From positions 248,001 to 312,000 of the forward strand of contig NZ_JAUOSB010000001.1 in assembly GCF_030548295.1 (NCBI RefSeq): a DNA stretch of 64,000 nucleotides, given 5' to 3'. Of this stretch, positions 35,724 to 43,523 are shown in pieces. The translations under genes were made by a program, and so were the position numbers. Within the stretch, counting starts at the first letter, position 1, and every line of letters begins with the position of its first letter. The DNA is from Wenyingzhuangia sp. 2_MG-2023 (GTDB lineage Bacteria > Bacteroidota > Bacteroidia > Flavobacteriales > Flavobacteriaceae). A model generated the notes under the pieces. The model was not told where the DNA came from, did no database searches, and saw nothing but the letters and a program-made list of their open reading frames with translations.

Positions 35724-36332
35724 ATGAGACACCTCCACCTTAAAATACATTTAATGATTGCAGTTATTTTTTATGGCTGTAATCATCATAAAGAGCAACA
35801 AAATTTAGATACTAAAATAATAATTGAAAATATTTTTATTGACAAATCTAGTTTGACATTAAACAATACTGAAGGAGTTTGGTATTATAAAAAACAACCC
35901 TTTAATGGTTTTGCTGTTGTCTATTTTAAAAATGACTTGTTAAAACAAAAAATTGGTTTTTATAAGGGTAAAAAACAAGGTGTTGCCAAAGAATGGTTTT
36001 CTAATGGTCAATTGCGAATAGAATCCAACTACAACCAAAATGCTTTAACAAATACCTACAAAGCATGGAGAGCAAATGGAATACTAGAATCTGAATGTTA
36101 CTTTGTAAAAGGAAAAAAAGAAGGTGTAGAGAAAAATTGGTATCCAAATGGACAATTATCTAAATTAAGAAACTTAACTGGCGGAAAAGAAAATGGCATA
36201 CAACAAGCTTGGCTAGCAAACGGAGAAATATACGTTAATTACGAAGCAAAACACGGTCGTGTTTTTGGTTTAAAACGTGCAAACTTATGTTATAAATTAA
36301 ATGATGAAAAAGTTGTTATCACAAAAAAATAA
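35724..36332 (+). CDS. YwqK/MORN-repeat lipoprotein
   Basis: A 202-residue lipoprotein (C19 in IFYGC). It contains a series of about five MORN-like beta-hairpin repeats: GFYKGKKQGVAKEWFSNGQLRIE, KAWRANGILESECYF, KGKKEGVEKNWYPNGQL and so on. Databases often label such proteins as YwqK family antitoxins, but nothing here supports a toxin-antitoxin role. It is more likely a surface or periplasmic scaffold. It overlaps the next gene by 32 bp and follows the YHYH gene by 2 bp. Confidence 0.85.
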   Translation: MRHLHLKIHLMIAVIFYGCNHHKEQQNLDTKIIIENIFIDKSSLTLNNTEGVWYYKKQPFNGFAVVYFKNDLLKQKIGFYKGKKQGVAKEWFSNGQLRIESNYNQNALTNTYKAWRANGILESECYFVKGKKEGVEKNWYPNGQLSKLRNLTGGKENGIQQAWLANGEIYVNYEAKHGRVFGLKRANLCYKLNDEKVVITKK

Positions 36333-36996
36333 AATTTTACTCTATTTACTTATTGTTGTTTTAGCTTCGTGTAAAAATGAAACTAAAAAACAAAACAGTA
36401 GAATTGAAGAAACAAGTAGAGTAGACTATTTACCCTATTACAACGAAGCTAATTTTACACCACACTGGCTTACACCTGGCAGTAATGAGGAACAAGAATT
36501 TCATAAAATCCCTAATTTCTCATTAACAAACCAATTAGGGAATACGGTCTCTCAGGAAACATTTAAAAATAAAATTTATGTTACGGATTTCTTTTTCACC
36601 TCTTGCCCAGGAATATGTCCTACCATGACTAGCAACATGTCTAAAATTCAAGAAGAATTTATAAATGATAACGAAGTTCTTTTGCTTTCTCATTCCGTAA
36701 CCCCAACCTTAGATTCCATTCCTGTACTAAACTCCTATGCTGTATCTAAAGGTGTTATTCCAAACAAATGGCATTTAGTAACTGGAGATAGAGGTGAAAT
36801 TTATGAATTGGGTAGAAAAGCATATTTTGTTGAAGAAAGCCTAGGTTTAGAACAAACTAAGGATGATTTTTTACATACCGAAAATTTTGTATTGATAGAT
36901 AAAAACAAGCACATTAGAGGTATTTATAATGGACTAAACAGAACCTCTATAAATCAATTAATTATTGACATTAAAACTTTAAAAAAGGAACAATAA
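36301..36996 (+). CDS. SCO1/SenC family lipoprotein
   Basis: A 231-residue thioredoxin-fold lipoprotein (C24 in VLASC). The copper-binding motif is C102 and C106 in SCPGICPTM, with H192 in FLHTENFVLID as third ligand, so it is a complete SCO1-type site. These proteins deliver copper to the CuA site of cytochrome oxidase or act as thiol reductases in the periplasm. Two ATGs (36301 and 36304) are possible; both lie inside the end of the YwqK-like gene, so its signal peptide is encoded in an overlapping frame. No oxidase genes are in the window. Confidence 0.93.
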   Translation: MMKKLLSQKNKILLYLLIVVLASCKNETKKQNSRIEETSRVDYLPYYNEANFTPHWLTPGSNEEQEFHKIPNFSLTNQLGNTVSQETFKNKIYVTDFFFTSCPGICPTMTSNMSKIQEEFINDNEVLLLSHSVTPTLDSIPVLNSYAVSKGVIPNKWHLVTGDRGEIYELGRKAYFVEESLGLEQTKDDFLHTENFVLIDKNKHIRGIYNGLNRTSINQLIIDIKTLKKEQ

Positions 36997-37081
36997 TTAA
37001 ATATTAAATCAGCCATATGTCTGCTGAAAATGAATAGAAATTAAAATCCTAATTTGTTCTTTATTAAATTATCTAATATTG

Positions 37082-37138
37082 GGTAGGGAGAACAACTTCT
37101 TTCCTGTTTTAGTTATATAAACACATAATTATAACAAA
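37082..37138 (+). promoter_or_regulatory. Leader/promoter copy B, shared with the YHYH gene
   Basis: About 80% identical to copy A at 34903-34962, with the same GGTAGGG start and nearly the same distance to the ATG (57 versus 60 bp). This suggests a second entry point of one regulon. Confidence 0.6.
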
Positions 37139-37453
37139 ATGAATATTAAATTTTTATTAGTAACAGTAGCTATTGCTACAATGACCATTTCTTGTAAGTC
37201 AAACGAACAAACAACTCAATCTAGATCACAACAGGGACAAGGGCAACGAAACCAACGTCCGTCTATAGAAGAATTATTTGCCGAAATGGATAGTAACAAA
37301 GACAACTTATTGTCTAAAAGCGAAGTCAAAGGACCTTTAGCAGAAACGTTTTCTGAAATAGACACTGACGATGATGGATTTATTTCTAAAACTGAATTAG
37401 AAAACGCCCCTAAACCCGAAAGACAAGGTCAAGGAGGAGGACAAAGAAGATAA
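37139..37453 (+). CDS. EF-hand calcium-binding lipoprotein
   Basis: A 104-residue lipoprotein (C19 in MTISC). It has two canonical EF-hand loops, DSNKDNLLSKSE (51-62) and DTDDDGFISKTE (75-86), and Q/G/R-rich ends (QQGQGQRNQR, RQGQGGGQRR). It is expected to bind calcium outside the cytoplasm. It has its own copy of the YHYH-gene leader and is the last gene of the set, ending at a perfect hairpin terminator. Confidence 0.9.
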   Translation: MNIKFLLVTVAIATMTISCKSNEQTTQSRSQQGQGQRNQRPSIEELFAEMDSNKDNLLSKSEVKGPLAETFSEIDTDDDGFISKTELENAPKPERQGQGGGQRR

Positions 37454-37462
37454 TTAAGAATA

Positions 37463-37496
37463 AAAAAAGCGTTTTCTATATAGAAAACGCTTTTTT
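37463..37496. terminator. Bidirectional terminator between the EF-hand gene and tig
   Basis: AAAAAAGCGTTTTCTA (37463-37478) pairs with TAGAAAACGCTTTTTT (37481-37496), a near-perfect palindrome with A/T tails. Confidence 0.88.
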
Positions 37497-37515
37497 ATTT
37501 GTTATGATGCAATTC

Positions 37516-38835
37516 TTATTTATAAACTTCTTTCACAAAATCTTCATAAGTTACTTCTTTCTCATCAAAAGAAACTTTTTCTTTAAACAAGTCTAACATT
37601 TTAGAACTAATCAATTGTGATTGTAATCTCTTAGCTTCATCTTGATTTTGCAAAACTCTCATTGCAATATCTTCCAATTCTTGATCTTCAGGGTTCATCT
37701 GACCATATTGAGCCATTTGTTGTCTAATAAATCCAATTGCGTAATCTTTCAACTCTTGAAAATCAACTTTCACATCGTTGTCTGCCATTATTTTACCTTC
37801 AATCAATTGGTAACGCAACCCTTTTTCAGACTTGTCATATTCAGCAGCAGCCTCTTCTTCTGTCAGAGGTTTATCTCCAGCTCTTTCCAACCATTTGATT
37901 AAAAACTCTTTTGGCAAATCAAAAGAAGTATTTTCAATTAAGTTTTCTGTTATTGCATTTAACAAATATTGATCCGCTTGTTGTACAAACTGTCCTTCAG
38001 CATCTTCTTTAATTTTTTGTCTCAATTCAGCAGCAGTAGAAACTACTCCTTCTCCAAAGATTTTATCAAACAATTCTTGATCTAAATCTGCTGGTTCTGT
38101 GTAGCTAATTTCATCTATTTTAAAAGTAACAGGAATTTCTAAACCTTCAACTTCCTCTAATTTTAAACCTAATGAAGTTGCTAATTTTAAATCTTCATTA
38201 AACAAATTCTTAGTTTTCAACTCTAAAACATCACCTACTTTAGACCCTACAAACTTTTTAGTGTTTAATTTTCCTTTGATATCCTCTAATACCAATGTAG
38301 CAACAGCCTCAATCTCTTTTTCTTCGTTTACAAAAACTCCTTTAATAGTGGAATTTTCTGCAACTTCTTCTTGAGAAATTACATTTCCAAAACGGTTTTG
38401 TAAGTTTTCAACTTCTTTATCAATCAATTCGTCGTTTGCAACAATATTGTATTTTGTAATTTTACCTGCTGATAAATCTACATTGATTTCTGGAGCCAAT
38501 CCTAATTCAAATTCAAAAGAAAAGTTTTCAGCATCCCAATCAAAATTCTCTTCCAATTTTGGTAATGGATTTCCTAAAACATCTAACTTTTCTTCAGCCA
38601 AAAAGTTATTCAAAGACTCTTGTAATAATTTATTTACTTCATCAACCATTACTGATTTTCCGTACTGCTTCTTTACCAATCCCATAGGCACTTGTCCTGG
38701 TCTAAAACCTGGAATGTTTGCCTTCTTACGATAATCTTTTAATACAGAAGCCACTTTCTCTTGATAATCCTCTGCTGTAATATCAACTTTAACTACTGCA
38801 TTCAATGCATCGATATTCTCTTTAGTAATGTTCAT
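37516..38835 (-). CDS. tig: Trigger factor
   Basis: The ribosome-bound chaperone that meets nascent chains at the tunnel exit. It has 439 residues. The ribosome-binding signature GFRPGQVPMGLVKKQYG (near 43-59) is clear. The central FKBP-like PPIase region (about 150-240) looks diverged, as is typical for Bacteroidota, and the helical C-terminal arms follow (QLISSKMLDLFKEKVSF). It is monocistronic, with a -7 box at 38874-38881. Confidence 0.94.
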   Translation of the reverse strand: MNITKENIDALNAVVKVDITAEDYQEKVASVLKDYRKKANIPGFRPGQVPMGLVKKQYGKSVMVDEVNKLLQESLNNFLAEEKLDVLGNPLPKLEENFDWDAENFSFEFELGLAPEINVDLSAGKITKYNIVANDELIDKEVENLQNRFGNVISQEEVAENSTIKGVFVNEEKEIEAVATLVLEDIKGKLNTKKFVGSKVGDVLELKTKNLFNEDLKLATSLGLKLEEVEGLEIPVTFKIDEISYTEPADLDQELFDKIFGEGVVSTAAELRQKIKEDAEGQFVQQADQYLLNAITENLIENTSFDLPKEFLIKWLERAGDKPLTEEEAAAEYDKSEKGLRYQLIEGKIMADNDVKVDFQELKDYAIGFIRQQMAQYGQMNPEDQELEDIAMRVLQNQDEAKRLQSQLISSKMLDLFKEKVSFDEKEVTYEDFVKEVYK

Positions 38836-38873
38836 TTGACTAATTTTATTTAAAATCTCTAAAAAATTGGGTG

Positions 38874-38881
38874 CAAAAATA
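38874..38881 (-). promoter_or_regulatory. Bacteroidota -7 box for tig
   Basis: The minus strand reads TATTTTTG, a TAnnTTTG match, 39 bp before the tig ATG and followed by CACCC. Confidence 0.5.
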
Positions 38882-38942
38882 CGATTTTTTCGTTAAGCTA
38901 CAAAAGTTATAACCAATTCATGCTCAATCGCTTTGATTCCAG

Positions 38943-39713
38943 TTAAGATTGCTTTAAGAAGCGAATCAACTTATTGTAAAACTCAACAGGGTTTTCTGCA
39001 TGCAGCCAATGTCCTGCATTTGATACCGTTTCTATTTCAGCTTTTTCAAAATGTGCTTCTATCAATGAAAAATCTTCGTCTTGAATATAATCCGATTTCT
39101 GCCCACGTAAAAAAAGAACATCTCCATCATACATGGTAAAAGAAGGCAAGGCTTCTCCTACTTCAGAATTGTTTTCGGTCAAACTTTTTAAATTGAAACG
39201 AAAAGCCATTTCTGTTTTGGTTTTTCGATACACATTTTTCAACAAAAACTGACGAACTCCTTCTTCTTTAATATTCACTTTTAAAATATCATCTATTTCA
39301 GAGCGTAATTTTAATTGTGAAAAATCCACACTATTCAATGCATCGATAATAGCATGGTGATGTGGTGCATAATATTTTGGAGCAATATCTACAATCACCA
39401 ACTTTTCTATCAATTCTGGATATTCTACAGCAAACAACATGGCTGTTTTTCCTCCCATAGAATGCCCTAACACAATTGCTTTTTCTATTCCTTTTTCTTC
39501 AAAATAAAATCGCAAATCTTCCACCATCAATTCGTAATTAAATTCATCAGAATGAAAACTACGTCCATGGTTTCGCTGATCTACCATGTGCACTTCATAA
39601 TCTTTAGACAATGTGTTTGCGTGAGATTTCCAATTGTCTCCCATACCAAAATACCCATGAAGAATGATCAATGGAAAACCCGAACCAACAACATTTGAAT
39701 GTAACAACTCCAT
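38943..39713 (-). CDS. Alpha/beta fold hydrolase (YbfF-like esterase)
   Basis: A 256-residue cytosolic hydrolase. The nucleophile is S85 in the elbow GHSMGG (83-88), the oxyanion site is in LHGYFGMGDNW (18-28), and the catalytic histidine is in NAGHWLHAENP near the end. VDQRNHGRS matches the YbfF group of acyl-CoA and ester hydrolases. The catalytic aspartate is probably in LRGQKSDYI. It lies 1 bp after the pdxJ stop on the same strand, so the two form one transcript; this link is common in the phylum. Confidence 0.9.
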   Translation of the reverse strand: MELLHSNVVGSGFPLIILHGYFGMGDNWKSHANTLSKDYEVHMVDQRNHGRSFHSDEFNYELMVEDLRFYFEEKGIEKAIVLGHSMGGKTAMLFAVEYPELIEKLVIVDIAPKYYAPHHHAIIDALNSVDFSQLKLRSEIDDILKVNIKEEGVRQFLLKNVYRKTKTEMAFRFNLKSLTENNSEVGEALPSFTMYDGDVLFLRGQKSDYIQDEDFSLIEAHFEKAEIETVSNAGHWLHAENPVEFYNKLIRFLKQS

Positions 39714-39714
39714 A

Positions 39715-40440
39715 TTATAACACGTCTTGTAATTTATATAAATACATATTTACCACATTTTGCAGACCATAGTACAATGCTTCAGAAATTAGCGCATGTC
39801 CAATAGAAACCTCATCTAACTCAGGAATATTTTTTGCGAAAAAATTGATATTTTTCAAACTCAAATCATGTCCAGCATTTACGCCCATTCCTAATTGCTT
39901 TGCAAGTTTTGCAGCTTCAGCATATTCCGCAATCACACTAGTATTCCCTTTTGCATATTCTACAGCATACTTTTCGGTATACAACTCCACTCTATCAGCT
40001 CCTGTAGTAGCTGCAGCTTCTATCAACGCAGGATTTCCTGTATCTATAAAAACAGAAGTTCTAATTCCCGCCGCTTTAAATTCAGCAATTACATCTTTTA
40101 AAAAAGCTTGATGTTTGATGGTATCCCAACCAGCATCTGAAGTAATATTATCATCACCATCTGGAACCAACGTAACCTGATTTGGCATTACATCTAACAC
40201 CAATTGTTTGAATTTTGGAATCGGATTCCCTTCTATGTTCAACTCGGTTGTAACTATTTTTTTTAAATCAAACGCATCTTGATAACGAATGTGACGTTCA
40301 TCAGGCCTTGGATGGATGGTGATTCCCTGCCCTCCGAACTCCTCAATATCTTTAGAAACTTGCACTAAATTAGGTACATCTCCACCTCTTGAATTTCTTA
40401 ACGTAGCTATTTTGTTAACATTTACGCTTAATACCGCCAT
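39715..40440 (-). CDS. pdxJ: Pyridoxine 5'-phosphate synthase
   Basis: It makes pyridoxine 5'-phosphate from 1-deoxyxylulose 5-phosphate and 3-amino-2-oxopropyl phosphate, the last ring-forming step of the DXP-dependent vitamin B6 route. The start at 40440 (MAVLSVNVNKIATLRNSRGGDVPNL) matches the family; 18 further upstream codons in frame are unlike it. 241 residues. GITIHPRPDERHIRYQD, VTLVPD and GADRVELYTE are family marks, with NAGHDLSLKN near the end. A -7 box lies at 40461-40468. It is co-transcribed with the alpha/beta hydrolase. Confidence 0.97.
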   Translation of the reverse strand: MAVLSVNVNKIATLRNSRGGDVPNLVQVSKDIEEFGGQGITIHPRPDERHIRYQDAFDLKKIVTTELNIEGNPIPKFKQLVLDVMPNQVTLVPDGDDNITSDAGWDTIKHQAFLKDVIAEFKAAGIRTSVFIDTGNPALIEAAATTGADRVELYTEKYAVEYAKGNTSVIAEYAEAAKLAKQLGMGVNAGHDLSLKNINFFAKNIPELDEVSIGHALISEALYYGLQNVVNMYLYKLQDVL

Positions 40441-40460
40441 ATTCTGTATTTTTATGATTG

Positions 40461-40468
40461 CAAAAATA
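40461..40468 (-). promoter_or_regulatory. Bacteroidota -7 box for pdxJ
   Basis: The minus strand reads TATTTTTG followed by CAATC, 21 bp before the pdxJ ATG at 40440. It lies inside the longer open frame, which argues for the shorter start. Confidence 0.5.
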
Positions 40469-40514
40469 TTCAAAATAGAACGAACTATTAACAAATTTCA
40501 TTAATTTGAATGCT

Positions 40515-41174
40515 ATGGAGCTAATCGATTACATTTCTAAAGACGACATATCAGTAGACAATCAAAAAACCGTTGCACAAACATTGGAAGTTTTTGATGC
40601 AATTTCCTATTCACACATCCCTGTGGTGCATGAAAAAAAAATCATAGGAAATATAGCAAAAGAAGATTTAGACAGCCTAGATGATGAGACTCAAAAACTA
40701 GAAGTATTAGAGTATATGTACGAATTCTTTTTCTCTAAAGATGATGACACTCTTTTAGATGTTATTTCAAATTTTGCAGAACACAACACCAACATACTTC
40801 CTGTTATCAACAAACAAAACGAATACATTGGTTATTTAGATTTAAACGACACACTAGATTATTTTTCTAACACTTATTTTTTAAACACCGAAGGGAATAT
40901 TCTTTTGTTAGAAAAAAACACGAAAGAATTTACCATGTCTGAAGTTTGTCAAATTGTAGAAGCTAATGACAATCAGATTTTAGGTTGTTTTGTTTCTAAA
41001 AAGAATGAAGAACACACTTTGATAACTTTAAAGATAAATTCCATCAATATAAATGAACTAATTCAATCTTTTAGAAGGTACGACTATACAATTGTTAATA
41101 ACTTAACAGAAGATTCATATTTAGAAGGATTAAAAAAACGTTCAGATTACTTTATAAAGTATTTAAACATTTAA
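40515..41174 (+). CDS. CBS domain protein
   Basis: A 219-residue cytosolic protein. A paired CBS module fills about residues 1-120 (VFDAISYSHIPVVHEKKIIGN and NTNILPVINKQNEYIGYLD); a C-terminal domain follows. Such modules usually bind adenine nucleotides and regulate a partner. The ATG at 40515 is preferred over a TTG nine bases upstream. It is the first gene of the conserved run with nadK, and the two are 24 bp apart, with a -7 box overlapping its stop. Confidence 0.88.
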   Translation: MELIDYISKDDISVDNQKTVAQTLEVFDAISYSHIPVVHEKKIIGNIAKEDLDSLDDETQKLEVLEYMYEFFFSKDDDTLLDVISNFAEHNTNILPVINKQNEYIGYLDLNDTLDYFSNTYFLNTEGNILLLEKNTKEFTMSEVCQIVEANDNQILGCFVSKKNEEHTLITLKINSININELIQSFRRYDYTIVNNLTEDSYLEGLKKRSDYFIKYLNI

Positions 41175-41179
41175 CTTTG
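41172..41179 (+). promoter_or_regulatory. Possible internal -7 box for nadK
   Basis: TAACTTTG matches TAnnTTTG and overlaps the CBS gene stop codon, 20 bp before the nadK ATG. Confidence 0.4.
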
Positions 41180-41198
41180 CGGTATAAAAGTAATTGCA

Positions 41199-42104
41199 AT
41201 GAAAAAAGTAGCCATTTTTGGTCAAGTATATAAAGATTCTCACGAAAACTATCTTTCTACGCTCGTAAACATCCTGAACAAGGCTAAAGCATCTGTCTAT
41301 ATTTATAAAGACTACGCTAAGTCTATACAGGCAACTGGACTTACTTTTATAGATAACTTAAGTGTTTACGATAGCGAAACAAAACTAGATGCTTCGTTTG
41401 ACGCACTTATTACATTAGGTGGAGACGGTACTATTTTAAGAGCTTTTGATCAAATCAAACACTTAAGTATACCTATTTTAGGAATCAATCTGGGTAGATT
41501 GGGGTTTCTTGCTACCATACAAAAAGATGAAATTTCACTAGCTATGGAAGCCTTCTTAAACAGCCACTACACTATAGACGAGCGTGTTATGCTAAATGTA
41601 AAAAGCAACGAAAACAGATCTGAATTTGTAAATATTGGTTATGCATTAAATGATTTAACCATTGCTAAAAAAAATACAACTTCTATGATTGGAGTAGAAG
41701 CCTATTTGAATAACGAATATCTAACTACTTATTGGGCTGATGGTTTGATTATTTCTACACCTACAGGCTCCACAGGATATTCCTTGAGCTGTCAAGGTCC
41801 TGTAATTATGCCCAACACCAATAATTTTTTAATTACCCCTGTAGCTCCACACAATTTAAACGCTAGACCTATTGTTATTTCTGACGATACAGAAATAAAA
41901 TTAAAAGTTTTAAGAAGAGAAGATCAGTTTCTAGCCTCTTTAGACTCTAGAGTAACTGCCATAAATGTAGAAACAGAATTGATAGTGAGCAAAGCACCTT
42001 TTCTTGCTAAAATCATTGCTTTGAAAGATCATACATTCATAAATACACTTAGAGATAAGCTCCTATGGGGACAAGATACAAGAAATAAGATGTATCGTAA
42101 GTGA
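41199..42104 (+). CDS. nadK: NAD kinase
   Basis: It phosphorylates NAD to NADP in the cytosol. It has 301 residues. The GGDGT motif is at 74-78 in ITLGGDGTIL, the substrate motif is ALNDLTIAK, and DGLIISTPTGSTGYSLS is the conserved glycine-rich loop. It follows the CBS gene and precedes the DUF6089 gene, the standard Bacteroidota order leading to uppS and bamA. Confidence 0.96.
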   Translation: MKKVAIFGQVYKDSHENYLSTLVNILNKAKASVYIYKDYAKSIQATGLTFIDNLSVYDSETKLDASFDALITLGGDGTILRAFDQIKHLSIPILGINLGRLGFLATIQKDEISLAMEAFLNSHYTIDERVMLNVKSNENRSEFVNIGYALNDLTIAKKNTTSMIGVEAYLNNEYLTTYWADGLIISTPTGSTGYSLSCQGPVIMPNTNNFLITPVAPHNLNARPIVISDDTEIKLKVLRREDQFLASLDSRVTAINVETELIVSKAPFLAKIIALKDHTFINTLRDKLLWGQDTRNKMYRK

Positions 42105-42170
42105 AAATGTAGAATAGATAGCCAAATTTATCCACCAATTAATTATATTTGACACATTTAAACATTGATT

Positions 42171-42752
42171 ATGAAAAAAATAGTTTCCATTTTACTGATG
42201 ATTTCATTTCACACAGGTTTTTCACAAATCTATGAAGCGGGATTGACATTAAACATACCTAACATACTTGGGGAAAGTAATGAGCTTTTTAACATTTCGG
42301 TTTCTCCGACCAACGTAGGTTTTATCGTTAAGAAAAATATCAACCCAAGAATTGCTTATAGAGCTGCTGTGAACCGTATTAGTAGTGACATCACAACTAT
42401 GAGTGAATTCTCTTTAGGTATTGATTACAACTTTAAGAAATACAACCTATTAAGATATAGAGCTAACGAAAGATCAACACCTTATTTTATTTTAGAAGGT
42501 GCTGCATTACTTTTTAATTCAGGTGCAGGTATAAAACCTACCATTGCGCTTCCTGTTGGTATTGGTTACAAAACAGCTCTTACCAAGCATTTTGTTTTGT
42601 CATTAGAAGCAAAAGGAAGAATAGCTTTAACAGACCAGTTAGACAACGACGCATCTAACAGCAGCACTTTAGATGCTTATTATTTCTTTGGAGGGAGTCT
42701 TTATTATACATTTGGCTGGCCTAAAAGTAATAAAGCCCGAAGCAAATTTTAA
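42171..42752 (+). CDS. DUF6089-like outer-membrane beta-barrel protein
   Basis: A 193-residue protein with a signal peptide (MKKIVSILLMISFHTGFSQ) and beta-strands such as IYEAGLTLNIPNILGES, KKNINPRIAYRAAVNRI and YFFGGSLYYTFGW. It takes the DUF6089 place between nadK and uppS, and the start pattern fits. The start is the ATG at 42171; an upstream TTG is less likely. Its length is a little short for the family. The role is unknown; conservation beside bamA suggests an envelope function. Confidence 0.75.
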   Translation: MKKIVSILLMISFHTGFSQIYEAGLTLNIPNILGESNELFNISVSPTNVGFIVKKNINPRIAYRAAVNRISSDITTMSEFSLGIDYNFKKYNLLRYRANERSTPYFILEGAALLFNSGAGIKPTIALPVGIGYKTALTKHFVLSLEAKGRIALTDQLDNDASNSSTLDAYYFFGGSLYYTFGWPKSNKARSKF

Positions 42753-42767
42753 ATTAAAAATTACAGT

Positions 42768-43523
42768 TTGTTAAACAAATTAAAAAACAATAAGGTTCCT
42801 AAGCATATTGCAATTATCATGGATGGTAATGGTAGATGGGCAAAAAAACAAGGAATGGCTAGAATTTTTGGTCACCGTAATGCGCTAACAGCAGTACGAG
42901 AAGCCGTTATTGGAGCCTCTGAAATAGGAACCGAAGCAATAACATTGTATGCTTTTTCTACCGAAAATTGGAGCAGACCCAAAATAGAAGTAGATGCATT
43001 GATGAATTTATTGACCAAATCTTTAAAAAAAGAAGTACCCGACTTTCAAAAAAATGGGGTTAAGGTAAATGCTATCGGCAGATTAAATGATTTGCCTAAA
43101 AGAGCACAACAAACCTTAAAAGAAGTGATTGATGTAACTAAGAATAATACCAAAATTATCTTAACCTTCTCTCTTAGCTACGGAAGCAGAGAAGAAATCA
43201 CCTCTTGTATCAAAAAAATTGCAGAAAAAGTTAAAAATAGTACCTTAAGTATTAACGATATTGACGAAGAAATTGTTCAACAAAACTTATACACTTATAA
43301 CCTACCAGATGTAGATTTAATGATTCGTACAAGTGGAGAACAAAGACTTAGCAATTACCTCCTTTGGCAAATGGCTTATGCTGAATTATATTTTACAGAT
43401 ATACTTTGGCCTGATTTTAGAAGAGAGGATTTGTATAAAGCAGTCGAAACATATCAAAACAGAGAAAGAAGGTTTGGAAAAACCAGTGAACAATTAGATG
43501 GAGAACATGAACAAATTACTTAA
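42768..43523 (+). CDS. uppS: Isoprenyl transferase (undecaprenyl diphosphate synthase)
   Basis: It builds the C55 lipid carrier for peptidoglycan and glycan synthesis. It has 251 residues. The catalytic aspartate is D19 in IAIIMDGNGRWAKKQG, followed by GHRNALTAVREAV, YAFSTENWSRP and the C-terminal IRTSGEQRLSNYLLWQMAYAE; all family motifs are present. No ATG lies before the motif, and the TTG at 42768 (15 bases after the previous stop, same frame) is the only sound start. Its end overlaps the bamA start by 26 bp. Confidence 0.96.
   Translation: MLNKLKNNKVPKHIAIIMDGNGRWAKKQGMARIFGHRNALTAVREAVIGASEIGTEAITLYAFSTENWSRPKIEVDALMNLLTKSLKKEVPDFQKNGVKVNAIGRLNDLPKRAQQTLKEVIDVTKNNTKIILTFSLSYGSREEITSCIKKIAEKVKNSTLSINDIDEEIVQQNLYTYNLPDVDLMIRTSGEQRLSNYLLWQMAYAELYFTDILWPDFRREDLYKAVETYQNRERRFGKTSEQLDGEHEQIT

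Noticed and set aside
35724-36332. Toxin-antitoxin system, as the YwqK label implies
   Set aside because: The protein is a MORN-repeat lipoprotein with no toxin gene beside it; the label is inherited from annotation and not supported here.
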